The notes below the pieces were generated by a model. It searched no databases, had not been told where the DNA came from, and was given only the letters and a program-made list of their open reading frames with translations. Positions 1 to 9,411 of a stretch of DNA of 64,000 nt are shown one piece after another. Every line of letters starts with the position of its first letter. The stretch's first letter is position 1. The stretch comes from Bacteroidota bacterium (GTDB taxonomy: Bacteria > Bacteroidota > Bacteroidia > 2-12-FULL-35-15), in assembly GCA_029237775.1 (NCBI GenBank), contig JAQZBR010000004.1:124001-188000 (forward strand), in the 5' to 3' direction. Position numbers and translations under genes: made by a program.

Positions 1-1824
1 CATCGGACCGAAACGACCGATCCGCACATAAAGGTTTTTTCCTGTTGCAGGATCAACTCCAAGTAATCGTTCCCCGGATGCACGCTCAGAATTCTCGGAA
101 GTATTCTCAACATTTTTATGAAACGGCTTGTAAAAATCCGAAAGCATTGTAGTCCAGTTGATCTTCCCTTCCGCGATCTCATCAAACTCCTCTTCCACTT
201 TCGCAGTGAAATTATAATCCATGATCTGCGGAAATTCTTTCAAAAGAAAATCATTCACAACCATTCCGATATCAGTCGGGAAAAGTTTAGATTTTTCTGC
301 ACCGGTTCCTTCTGTTCTCACTTCATCAGTGATCTTTTTATCCTTCAGTGTAAGAACATTAAAATTTCTTTGAATGCCTTCTCTATCTTCTTTTACAACA
401 TATTCACGTTTTTGAACAGTTGAGATTGTCGGTGCGTAAGTTGAAGGACGACCAATACCAAGCTCTTCTAATTTCTTTACCAGACTCGCCTCCGTATATC
501 TTGCCGGATGGTGCGTGAAGCGCTCAACTGCGGTGATCTCGTTTGGTTTTAATTTTTCACCAACTTTCATCGGAGGCAACATTCCCGCCTGATTCTCTTC
601 ATCTTCGTCATCAGTTCCTTCAAGATAAACCTTTAAGAAACCATCAAACTTCAAGACTTCACCCTGAATTATAAATCGTTCTGTTGTTCCGGAAGGTGTA
701 ATAACAACAGTAGTTTTCTCCAATTCCGCATCGCTCATCTGAGAAGAAATTGTGCGCTTCCAGATCAGATCATATAAGCGTTTGTCGGCTGAATCGCCTT
801 CAATATTCTGGTTCTGAATATAGGTCGGACGGATAGCCTCGTGAGCCTCCTGAGCACCTTTTGATTTGGTTTTATACTGACGGATATTTAAATATTTTTC
901 ACCGTAATTTCCTGTGATGGTTTCCTTGGCTTGATCAATCGCAGTTCCGGAAAGGTTCACGGAATCCGTTCTCATGTAAGTGATCTTTCCGCTTTCGTAT
1001 AATCGCTGTGCAACAACCATTGTTTGTGCAACTGAGAAGCCAAGCTTACGGCTTGCTTCCTGCTGCAATGTTGAGGTTGTAAATGGCGCAGAAGGAGATT
1101 TTTTTGTTGGTTTGGTTTCGAGACTGTCGATTGTAAACTCAGCATTCTCACACTTTTTTAAGAATTCGCGTGCCTCTTCCTGTGTTTTGAATTTGGTGGA
1201 AAGCTCAGCTTTAACAACAGCGTTACCGGCCATGAAATTTGCTGTAACTTTATAGGAAGATGTGCTTTTAAAGTTCATGATCTCGCGCTCACGCTCAACG
1301 ATCAGGCGAACGGTAACAGATTGTACGCGTCCCGCGGATAAGCTTGGCCGAACCTTTTTCCAGAGTACCGGAGAAAGCTCAAATCCTACCAGACGATCAA
1401 GGATCCTTCTGGCCTGCTGAGCATCCACCAAATGCTTGTCGATAGTACGCGGATTTTCAATTGCTTTTTTAATTGCAGGCTTGGTGATCTCGTGGAAAAC
1501 GATTCGTTTTGTTTTCTTTTCCGTAAGATCGAGGGACTCAAATAAGTGCCAGGAAATAGCTTCTCCTTCACGGTCCTCATCGGTTGCGAGCCAAACCATG
1601 TCGGCTGATTTTGCTAGTTTTTTCAGTTCGGCAACTACTTTTGCTTTATCCGGAGAGATCTCGTAATTAGGAGTAAACTTGTTTTCGAGATCAACGCCTA
1701 AACCTTTTTTTGCAAGGTCCCTTACGTGACCGAAACTCGATTTGACAGTATATCCCTCGCCTAAAAATCCTTCAATGGTCTTCGCCTTCGCAGGGGACTC
1801 AACAATCACTAAATTTTTGCTCAT
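1..1824 (-). CDS. topA: DNA topoisomerase I, 3' end cut by window edge
   Basis: Type IA topoisomerase that relaxes negative supercoils by passing one strand through a transient break. The frame reads leftward from an ATG at 1824 and stays open for 608 codons to the window edge, so the C-terminus (zinc ribbons or basic tail) is not visible. Seen in the translation: the Toprim start VIVESPAKAK with Glu9, the acidic Toprim motif TDEDREGEA around residues 82-89, and the active-site tyrosine Tyr283 in ITYMRTDS. It is divergent from miaB across an AT-rich spacer. Several plus-strand open frames overlap it and are shadows. Family assignment is certain; only completeness is unknown. Confidence 0.97.
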   Translation of the reverse strand, partial: MSKNLVIVESPAKAKTIEGFLGEGYTVKSSFGHVRDLAKKGLGVDLENKFTPNYEISPDKAKVVAELKKLAKSADMVWLATDEDREGEAISWHLFESLDLTEKKTKRIVFHEITKPAIKKAIENPRTIDKHLVDAQQARRILDRLVGFELSPVLWKKVRPSLSAGRVQSVTVRLIVEREREIMNFKSTSSYKVTANFMAGNAVVKAELSTKFKTQEEAREFLKKCENAEFTIDSLETKPTKKSPSAPFTTSTLQQEASRKLGFSVAQTMVVAQRLYESGKITYMRTDSVNLSGTAIDQAKETITGNYGEKYLNIRQYKTKSKGAQEAHEAIRPTYIQNQNIEGDSADKRLYDLIWKRTISSQMSDAELEKTTVVITPSGTTERFIIQGEVLKFDGFLKVYLEGTDDEDEENQAGMLPPMKVGEKLKPNEITAVERFTHHPARYTEASLVKKLEELGIGRPSTYAPTISTVQKREYVVKEDREGIQRNFNVLTLKDKKITDEVRTEGTGAEKSKLFPTDIGMVVNDFLLKEFPQIMDYNFTAKVEEEFDEIAEGKINWTTMLSDFYKPFHKNVENTSENSERASGERLLGVDPATGKNLYVRIGRFGPM

Positions 1825-2015
1825 TTATTTCCTTTTCCTTTAGAGTAATTTGAAAAACGCGGATTTTCCGAAGTAGAATTTTTTCGGGAAACCGGTGCAA
1901 AGAAAACAAATCAAAATCGATTTTTCCAAATTTGATTTGGAATTGTCAGGAACTATATATATAAATATATATATAAAATTTTCAAATTTTTTTTGAAACT
2001 ATTCAAATTGCGCCA

Positions 2016-2046
2016 TTTTGTCACCCGTTTATTTTTTTTACCTTTG
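2016..2046 (+). promoter_or_regulatory. Bacteroidota-type promoter of miaB
   Basis: The -33 element TTTTG (2016-2020) and the -7 element TACCTTTG (2039-2046) are separated by 18 bp, matching the Bacteroidota vegetative consensus TTTG ... TAnnTTTG. Predicted transcription start is about 2052, giving a leader of about 80 nt that contains a dispersed repeat. The match is seen in sequence; activity is inferred. Confidence 0.7.
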
Positions 2047-2062
2047 CACTCCTCCAATTACC

Positions 2063-2100
2063 GATAACGAATCAAAAACGAATTTACGAATCTGTGTTTT
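2063..2100 (+). repeat. Dispersed intergenic repeat, copy 1 (miaB leader)
   Basis: GATAACGAAT, a 5-base variable part, then ACGAATTTACGAATCTGTG followed by TTTT. A second copy with a 4-base variable part lies at 7521-7557 between groES and groEL, in the same orientation. Neither copy is coding. It lies inside the predicted miaB leader. Confidence 0.7.
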
Positions 2101-2133
2101 GAGCTGTGGAAAGGAAAGATAATTAATTTGAAA

Positions 2134-3564
2134 ATGAGCGAGAATAAAGTTATAGATGAGAGTAAACAGGGAGAAGCCCTGATGCTGGAAGAGCCAAAAG
2201 CGGCCAATGGAAAAAAACTTTTCCTGGAGAGCTATGGTTGTGCGATGAATTTTTCAGATAGTGAGATAGTTGCCTCTATCCTGAAAGATCAGGGTTATAC
2301 CACCACAAAAGATTTTTTTGAAGCCGATGTGATCTTTGTCAATACCTGTGCTATCCGCGAAGGTGCTGAACAAAGAGTTCGTCAGCGTTTAACTGAATAT
2401 AAAAAAGCGAAAAAAGGAAATCCGGAATTGATCGTTGGAGTGCTTGGCTGCATGGCTGAGCGATTAAAATCCAAATTTTTAGAAGAAGAGAAGCTGGTTG
2501 ATATTGTTGTCGGGCCGGATGCTTACCGTGACCTGCCTAATCTGATCGCTTCCGCGGAAGACGGCAACAAGGCTGTGAATGTCATCCTTTCAAAAGAAGA
2601 AACATACGCGGATATTACACCGGTGAGACTTGGTGGAAACGGGATCAATGCATTCATCAGCATTACACGCGGATGTGATAACATGTGCGCGTTCTGTGTT
2701 GTTCCGTTCACACGCGGACGTGAACGCAGCCGTGATCCTGAAACAATTGTTAAGGAAGCAGCTGATCTGTTTGAACAAGGTTACAGAGAAGTTACCCTGC
2801 TTGGACAGAATGTAGATTCATATCTGTGGACAGGTGGTGGATTGAAGAAAGAAAATCCTTCGAAAGAAGAATTGCAGAATGCAACCACATTTGCACAGCT
2901 TCTTGAAAAAGTTGCATTGGTAAATCCTAATCTGCGCGTGCGTTTCAGCACATCGCATCCCAAAGACATGAACGATGATGTTCTTTACACCATTGCTAAA
3001 TACGATAATATCTGTAGCTATATTCACTTGCCTGTTCAGTCAGGAAATTCCAGGATCCTGGAAATGATGAACCGCGGATATACGCGTGAATGGTATCTGA
3101 ACCGTATTGCAGCAATCAGAAGAATTATTCCGGATGCAGGAATTTCAATGGACATCATCACAGGATTTTGTTCGGAAACAGAGGAAGAGCATCAGGATAC
3201 ATTATCGTTGATGGAAGAAGTGAAATATGATTTCGGGTATATGTTCGCATACAGTGAGCGTCCGAAAACCCTTGCGGAACGTAAGTACAAGGATGATGTT
3301 CCGGCCGAAGTGAAAAGCAGAAGGCTTGCAGAAATTGTGGATCTTCAGTTAAAACATTCTGCTTTCAGAACCAAGCAAGGGGTTGGTAAAATCCATAAAG
3401 TACTTGTTGAAGGTGTGTCAAAAAAATCTGCAGACAAACTTTTCGGAAGAAATTCTCAAAGCACGGTAATTGTATTCCCGAAGGAGAACTTCAAGCCGGG
3501 AGATTATGTGAATGTGCTTGCGGATGATTGCACGGGCGGAACACTGATCGGCAAAGCCGTTTAA
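2134..3564 (+). CDS. miaB: tRNA-2-methylthio-N6-dimethylallyladenosine synthase
   Basis: Radical-SAM methylthiotransferase that adds a methylthio group to i6A37 of tRNAs reading UNN codons. The N-terminal UPF0004 domain supplies the auxiliary-cluster cysteines in YGCAMN, NTCAIRE and LGCMAER. The radical-SAM cluster motif CDNMCAFC is at about residues 181-188, and a C-terminal TRAM-like part ends the protein. An upstream in-frame TTG at 2128 is possible, but ATG 2134 (476 residues) is preferred. The gene has its own Bacteroidota-type promoter and diverges from topA. Full length for the family, with all six cysteines intact. Confidence 0.97.
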   Translation: MSENKVIDESKQGEALMLEEPKAANGKKLFLESYGCAMNFSDSEIVASILKDQGYTTTKDFFEADVIFVNTCAIREGAEQRVRQRLTEYKKAKKGNPELIVGVLGCMAERLKSKFLEEEKLVDIVVGPDAYRDLPNLIASAEDGNKAVNVILSKEETYADITPVRLGGNGINAFISITRGCDNMCAFCVVPFTRGRERSRDPETIVKEAADLFEQGYREVTLLGQNVDSYLWTGGGLKKENPSKEELQNATTFAQLLEKVALVNPNLRVRFSTSHPKDMNDDVLYTIAKYDNICSYIHLPVQSGNSRILEMMNRGYTREWYLNRIAAIRRIIPDAGISMDIITGFCSETEEEHQDTLSLMEEVKYDFGYMFAYSERPKTLAERKYKDDVPAEVKSRRLAEIVDLQLKHSAFRTKQGVGKIHKVLVEGVSKKSADKLFGRNSQSTVIVFPKENFKPGDYVNVLADDCTGGTLIGKAV

Positions 3565-3570
3565 TTTCAA

Positions 3571-3604
3571 CACAGAGTAACAGAGGGAACAGAGTTCCAC
3601 AGAG
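3571..3604 (+). repeat. Degenerate ACAGAG tandem repeat
   Basis: Four ACAGAG units begin at about 3572, 3580, 3589 and 3599, spaced 8-10 bp apart, in the 52-bp gap between miaB and the next gene. Similar CACAGAG-rich strings are common intergenic repeats in Bacteroidota. They are too short and irregular for CRISPR. Confidence 0.55.
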
Positions 3605-3616
3605 AAAAATTAAAGT

Positions 3617-4858
3617 ATGACGATTCAAGAGATAAAAAATCGTTTCGGTATTATCGGTAGTGCACAGTCACTCGACCGTGCGATAGATATAGCAAAACAG
3701 GTTGCGCCTACAGATCTTACTGTGCTTATCACGGGAGAAAGCGGAACAGGTAAAGAAGTTTTTCCGCAGATCATTCATAGCCTGAGTGCGCGAAAGCACG
3801 GACAATATATTGCGGTAAACTGTGGAGCTATCCCTGAAGGAACAATAGATTCGGAATTATTCGGACATGAGAAAGGTTCATTCACCGGAGCTCATGAGGC
3901 GCGTAAAGGATATTTCGAAGTTGCAAATGGCGGAACTATTTTTCTGGATGAGGTAGCTGAAATGCCAATGGCAACTCAGGCAAGATTGCTTCGTGTACTT
4001 GAAAGCGGAGAATTTATTAAAGTAGGTTCATCAAAGGTTTTAAAAACAGACGTGCGTGTTGTTGCCGCGACAAATGTGAATATTCAGCTTGCTATCGAAA
4101 AAGGAAAATTCAGGGAAGATCTTTTCTATCGTTTAAATACGGTTCCTATTATTGTTCCACCGCTTCGTGAGCGTAAACAGGATATTTATCTGCTTTTCAG
4201 AAAATTCGCTGCGGATTTTTCAGCCAAATACAGAATGCCAACGATCAAGCTTGATCCAAATGCTGAGCAGATCCTTGCAAATTATTACTGGCAGGGGAAT
4301 GTAAGGCAGCTAAAAAATATTACCGAACAGATCTCCGTTATTGAACGTCAACGCGATATCTCTTCAGAAACTCTTATCAAATACCTTCCGATACATCAAA
4401 CTCCGCAATTACCTGTTCTGGCAAGCAATTCCACTGCAGGAAATGATTTCAGCGAACGCGATCTCCTTTACAAGGTTTTGTTCGACATGAAAAAAGATTT
4501 GATGGATCTCAAGAAAATTGTAGTCGATCTAATTGAGAACGACAATCAGCTTAACCAGGATTTTCAACCGGAAAATGCACAACTGATAAAAAAATTATTT
4601 CAGGATGTAGGGACTCCGGAAACGACTATACAATTAGGATATAATACAACAAACAACCCTGCTTTATTGAAATCAAAAGATGAATCTTCGTCTCACGTTA
4701 TTGAAGTGGAAGAAACATTATCCCTTCAGGATATCGAAGAGGATATGATCAAAAAGGCGTTGATCAAACATAAGGGAAAACGTAAAAATGCCGCAAAAGA
4801 ATTAGGGATCTCCGAAAGGACACTTTACAGGAAGATCAATGAATATGGGATCAAATAG
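3617..4858 (+). CDS. Sigma54-dependent AAA+ transcriptional activator without receiver domain
   Basis: Bacterial enhancer-binding protein of the NtrC/PspF class, which remodels RpoN-RNA polymerase by ATP hydrolysis. The AAA+ domain begins almost at once: Walker A GESGTGKE at residues 39-46, the sigma54-contact loop GSFTGA (usual form GAFTGA), Walker B GGTIFLDE, and the arginine-finger region FREDLFYRLN. A linker of about 100 residues follows, with a predicted helical stretch (YKVLFDMKKDLMDLKK). The last 40 residues form a Fis-type helix-turn-helix (KNAAKELGISERTLYRKI). With no receiver, GAF or PAS domain, the signal input is unknown; PspF-like control by a partner is possible. It lies just upstream of lptE and secG on the same strand, a linkage I recall as common in Bacteroidota. 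Confidence 0.92.
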   Translation: MTIQEIKNRFGIIGSAQSLDRAIDIAKQVAPTDLTVLITGESGTGKEVFPQIIHSLSARKHGQYIAVNCGAIPEGTIDSELFGHEKGSFTGAHEARKGYFEVANGGTIFLDEVAEMPMATQARLLRVLESGEFIKVGSSKVLKTDVRVVAATNVNIQLAIEKGKFREDLFYRLNTVPIIVPPLRERKQDIYLLFRKFAADFSAKYRMPTIKLDPNAEQILANYYWQGNVRQLKNITEQISVIERQRDISSETLIKYLPIHQTPQLPVLASNSTAGNDFSERDLLYKVLFDMKKDLMDLKKIVVDLIENDNQLNQDFQPENAQLIKKLFQDVGTPETTIQLGYNTTNNPALLKSKDESSSHVIEVEETLSLQDIEEDMIKKALIKHKGKRKNAAKELGISERTLYRKINEYGIK

Positions 4859-4885
4859 TTAAGAGTTAAAAGTTAAAAGTTAAAA
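4858..4885 (+). repeat. GTTAA heptad tandem repeat
   Basis: GTTAA recurs at 4858, 4865, 4872 and 4879 with an exact 7-bp period, starting inside the stop codon of the preceding gene. Related GTTAA/TTAAC strings occur at 34853-34935. These are low-complexity intergenic repeats of unknown function, non-coding. Confidence 0.6.
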
Positions 4886-4916
4886 ATTTGTCGTTTGTTG
4901 TTCCTCGTAAACAAAA

Positions 4917-5459
4917 TTGAAAAAAATAAACAAATATTACATTGACCACTCGCTCCTCCACGTTCTTGTGGCTTTCAGCGTTTTGACGATAATATTATTA
5001 TCTGGCTGCAAAGTGCATTACGGCTTTAATGGTGCAACTATCCCGCCCGAAGCAAAAACGGTGCAGGTAAAATATTTTCAAACGACTGCAACACTTGCTC
5101 CACCAACACTTAGCCAAACCTTTACAGAAGCGTTGAAAGACCGCATGAGTACTCAAACCAGGCTTGCTCTCGTTAACAAAACCGCGGATCTTAATTTTGA
5201 AGGTAGTATCATCGGATATTCAACCAGTCCGATCGCGATCCAAAGCTCCGACCAGGCTGCATTGAACCGACTTACAATCAGTGTGAATGTAAAATATACC
5301 TGTTCTTTTGATGAGAAAAAGAATTTTGAACAGACCTTTACCCGTTTTGCGGATTATAACAGCTCCCAAAGTCTGAGTGCTGTCGAAGAAAATCTGATGA
5401 GAGACATTAACGAGCAGCTTACGCTTGACATTTTTAACCGAGCTTTGAACGACTGGTAA
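4917..5459 (+). CDS. lptE: LptE-family LPS assembly lipoprotein
   Basis: Outer-membrane lipoprotein expected to plug the LptD translocon, the last step of lipopolysaccharide export. The 180-residue protein starts at TTG 4917. A basic N-terminus and hydrophobic stretch end in the lipobox ILLSGC, with the lipidated cysteine at about residue 31. The mature start YGFNGATIPPEAKTVQVKYF matches the Bacteroidota LptE pattern. It is followed 11 bp later by a TPR-like gene and then secG. The lptB homologue lies at 37787-38557, so two parts of the LPS-export system are in this window but not adjacent. The start is preceded by AT-rich sequence rather than a Shine-Dalgarno site. Confidence 0.88.
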   Translation: MKKINKYYIDHSLLHVLVAFSVLTIILLSGCKVHYGFNGATIPPEAKTVQVKYFQTTATLAPPTLSQTFTEALKDRMSTQTRLALVNKTADLNFEGSIIGYSTSPIAIQSSDQAALNRLTISVNVKYTCSFDEKKNFEQTFTRFADYNSSQSLSAVEENLMRDINEQLTLDIFNRALNDW

Positions 5460-5470
5460 GAAATAAATAC

Positions 5471-6703
5471 TTGAACAGAGATCAATTTATATCATACATG
5501 GAAGCTCCTGATAAATTATCGGGAGAAGATAGTGCTGTGCTTTCTGCTCTGATAAAGGATTTTCCATTTTTTCAAACAGCACATTTACTCTACGCAAAAA
5601 GCCTTCATAACCAGAACAGCATTCATTATAATAATCAGCTGAAGGTTACTGCAGCTTACGCGACCGACAGAAAAGTCCTGCACAAACTGATCACCAAAAA
5701 ACAGATTGCGCCAGAAATAATAACAGGGTCAAATACAAGCTTTTCAGCTATTTCAGAAGCTGTTAAGGAAACGATCACAGAAGAAAGAACAGAAACTATA
5801 AAGGTTTCAGAAAACGATATTGCTGAACCTGTTTCGATTATCAAAACTGAAGCTGAACAAGATAATAATTTCGAAAAAGCTGTTCATGAAATAGTTAAGC
5901 AGGAAGTCAGGGAACTTAACATCGAGCCGATAGTTGTCCAAGCTGAACAGGAAATCACGGAGAGTGAAGTTCTTGACCATAAGGAACTAATGGAGCTAAC
6001 TGACGACCTTGTTACTCCGAAAGTTGAGGAACAGGTTTCGGTTGATGAAAAACCGGAGATTATACCAGAGCTGGAGGCAGACTTTAGATCAAATGCTGCA
6101 GATGCTTACATTGAGATTGAATTAAATCAGCCGGAACCGTTCAGTGAAGAAGATCATCTGATTAATGAAGCTGAATCAAATGAATCAGAGGCTCATACAT
6201 CCGCGGAGATAATTTCAGAACCACAACCGGAAATTGTGGAGACAGATTTTGTCCTGAATAAAAAGGATGAAAAAGATAAAGAAGAATTAAAATCCGTTGA
6301 TGAGCAGCGTTTCGACAAGAATGCACCACATTCATTCAGCGATTGGCTCAAACATGCTCACGCTGCGAAGGAAACCGATCTTCCGGCACATGATAAGAAA
6401 GAAGCTGACAGGCTTCCTAAGCCACTAACAGATTTCGACCTTATTGATAAATTTATCCGGGAGGAACCAAAAATTTCCCGTCCTAAAACAGAATTTTACA
6501 ATCCCGTAAATAAGGCCAAGCAAAGTGTAGCCGATGATATCACTTTTGTGAGTGAAACACTGGCAAAAATCTATGTTTTACAGGGGAATTATGTCAAAGC
6601 CCTGGATGCTTATGAAAATTTACGCTTGAAATATCCAGAAAAAAGACTTTACTTTGCAGCCCAAATAAAAAACATACGAAAACTCATTAATCAACAAAAA
6701 TAA
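5471..6703 (+). CDS. Acidic protein with C-terminal TPR-like motif
   Basis: A 410-residue protein of unknown function starting at TTG 5471. Three parts are visible: an N-terminal helical region of about 75 residues (DFPFFQTAHLLYAKSLH), a long low-complexity middle rich in Glu, Asp, Ile and Val (about 90-270), and a C-terminal TPR-like hairpin (TLAKIYVLQGNYVKALDAYENL, residues about 362-383). There is no signal peptide or membrane segment, so it should be cytoplasmic. It sits between lptE and secG with gaps of 11 and 9 bp and is probably co-transcribed. The TPR-like end suggests a protein-interaction role, perhaps in envelope assembly; that is inference from position. Confidence 0.8.
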   Translation: MNRDQFISYMEAPDKLSGEDSAVLSALIKDFPFFQTAHLLYAKSLHNQNSIHYNNQLKVTAAYATDRKVLHKLITKKQIAPEIITGSNTSFSAISEAVKETITEERTETIKVSENDIAEPVSIIKTEAEQDNNFEKAVHEIVKQEVRELNIEPIVVQAEQEITESEVLDHKELMELTDDLVTPKVEEQVSVDEKPEIIPELEADFRSNAADAYIEIELNQPEPFSEEDHLINEAESNESEAHTSAEIISEPQPEIVETDFVLNKKDEKDKEELKSVDEQRFDKNAPHSFSDWLKHAHAAKETDLPAHDKKEADRLPKPLTDFDLIDKFIREEPKISRPKTEFYNPVNKAKQSVADDITFVSETLAKIYVLQGNYVKALDAYENLRLKYPEKRLYFAAQIKNIRKLINQQK

Positions 6704-6712
6704 TTTTTTAGC

Positions 6713-7048
6713 ATGTCAACAGTAATTTCCATAGCGATCATCCTTGTTTGTATCCTTTTAATCCTTATCGTTCTAGTTCAGAATTCCAAAGGTGGTGGAT
6801 TAGCATCTTCTTTCTCTTCTTCAAACCAGGTGATGGGAGTAAGAAAGACTGCAGACTTTTTAGAAAAAGCTACATGGTCACTCGCTACAGCACTTCTTGT
6901 ATTAAGTCTTCTTTCTGCAGCGTACAACAAGCCTGCTGATGGAACTAATGCTGCTAAAACAGAATCAGCAACACGTAAGGTTGGTGAGAATGCAGGAAAC
7001 AATGCCGCTCCGATCGATAACACAACATTACCGGATACAACGAAGTAA
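6713..7048 (+). CDS. secG: Preprotein translocase subunit SecG
   Basis: Small inner-membrane subunit of the SecYEG channel that assists SecA-driven translocation. It has two hydrophobic segments (about residues 4-22 and 53-70) around the cytoplasmic loop NSKGGGLASSF, the family's most conserved motif, and then a hydrophilic Ala/Asn/Thr-rich tail. The 111-residue length fits SecG with a Bacteroidota tail. It ends an apparent run of four genes (activator, lptE, TPR-like, secG) and is followed by a rho-independent terminator at 7072. The motor secA is at 28912-32250. Confidence 0.94.
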   Translation: MSTVISIAIILVCILLILIVLVQNSKGGGLASSFSSSNQVMGVRKTADFLEKATWSLATALLVLSLLSAAYNKPADGTNAAKTESATRKVGENAGNNAAPIDNTTLPDTTK

Positions 7049-7071
7049 TACTACTTTATTAAACATATATA

Positions 7072-7110
7072 AATGTCAGAGTGTCACAAATACATTCTGA
7101 CATTTTTTAT
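7072..7110 (+). terminator. Rho-independent terminator after secG
   Basis: A 9-bp perfect stem AATGTCAGA (7072-7080) / TCTGACATT (7096-7104), followed by a T run. It closes the lptE-secG transcript and separates it from groES. Confidence 0.85.
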
Positions 7111-7225
7111 TTGGGCCAACTAAAACGGAAAAATTGACGCTTATAGGTTGCATTCAATCAATTGGTACAACTTATGACAGGGGCAAGCAACAAATATTAA
7201 ACAAACAAATTAAAATTCATATAAC

Positions 7226-7516
7226 ATGGCAAAAGCAAACAACAAAGTAAGCATTCAACCATTGGCAGACCGCGTGATCGTTGAAGCAGCTGCTGCTGAA
7301 GAAAAAACAGCAGGTGGAATCATTATCCCTGATACGGTTAAGGAAAAACCACAAAAAGGAATTGTAATAGCTGTAGGTACCGGCAAGAAGGACGAGCCTA
7401 TGACTGTTAAAGTTGGCGATACTGTTCTGTATGGTAAATACGCAGGAACGGAGATTCAGGTAGAAGGAAAAGATCTTTTGATCATGAGAGAGAGCGACAT
7501 CTTCGCAATTGTATAG
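7226..7516 (+). CDS. groES: Co-chaperonin GroES
   Basis: Heptameric lid of the GroEL folding chamber. The 96-residue protein has the hallmark start [20 protein letters not shown], whose mobile loop (about residues 20-36) carries GGIIIPDT for docking to GroEL, and the C-terminal strand [13 protein letters not shown]. It starts at ATG 7226, 101 bp before groEL. No CIRCE element (TTAGCACTC/GAGTGCTAA) is seen upstream, so HrcA-type control is not supported by the sequence; I found no convincing vegetative promoter in 7111-7225 either. Confidence 0.97.
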   Translation: MAKANNKVSIQPLADRVIVEAAAAEEKTAGGIIIPDTVKEKPQKGIVIAVGTGKKDEPMTVKVGDTVLYGKYAGTEIQVEGKDLLIMRESDIFAIV

Positions 7517-7520
7517 TACA

Positions 7521-7557
7521 GATAACGAATTGATACGAATTTACGAATCTGTGTTTT
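7521..7557 (+). repeat. Dispersed intergenic repeat, copy 2 (groES-groEL gap)
   Basis: GATAACGAAT, TGAT, then ACGAATTTACGAATCTGTG and TTTT, matching the copy at 2063-2100 apart from the variable centre. It lies within the groES-groEL spacer and so is probably transcribed. The following stretch 7577-7617 contains further short ACTAATTA repeats directly before the groEL start. Confidence 0.7.
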
Positions 7558-7599
7558 CTAAAATGGATTTTGTAAGACCAATAACTAATTAACCAATAA

Positions 7600-9255
<1,656 letters not shown>

Positions 9256-9278
9256 TTTCATTAAGCTTATATTTTAGT

Positions 9279-9338
9279 CCTCTATTTAGTAACCACGTAT
9301 TGAGCGCGTGGCTATTAAATAGGGGGCTTTTTATTTTT
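9279..9338 (+). terminator. Terminator after groEL
   Basis: A long hairpin with about 18 of 19 positions paired, including two G-T pairs: arms 9279-9297 and 9307-9325, then CTTTTTATTTTTT. It separates groESL from the next gene. Confidence 0.85.
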
Positions 9339-9411
9339 TCCATGTAGCTCCAAATACCACTCAAAAATACGTACTTTTACGGATGCATGCCAGAACACAT
9401 GCAATTATAAA

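Larger units (their letters stand above)
1825..2133. other. AT-rich divergent topA/miaB intergenic region
   Basis: A 309-base gap without a gene. It holds a perfect 6-bp inverted repeat CCAAAT-TTG-ATTTGG at 1926-1940, an alternating TA tract at about 1954-1976, and a second inverted repeat TTTCAAA/TTTGAAA at about 1981-1997. The miaB promoter lies at 2016-2046 and a dispersed repeat copy at 2063-2100. A possible weak topA promoter on the minus strand pairs TTTGG (1930-1926) with TTTCTTTG (1905-1898), 20-21 bp apart, one mismatch from the -7 consensus. No DnaA boxes or RNA gene were recognised. Confidence 0.6.

Noticed and set aside
118-1666. Plus-strand and short minus-strand open frames in 1-1.7 kb
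   Set aside because: All lie within topA, whose motifs are clear; they are shadows.
1954-1997. Replication origin
   Set aside because: AT-rich, but no DnaA boxes, dnaA or dnaN nearby.
3571-3604. CRISPR array
   Set aside because: Units are 6-7 bp with irregular spacing and no spacers.
7109-7225. CIRCE element or promoter before groES
   Set aside because: No TTAGCACTC/GAGTGCTAA repeat and no TTTG/TAnnTTTG pair at the right distance.
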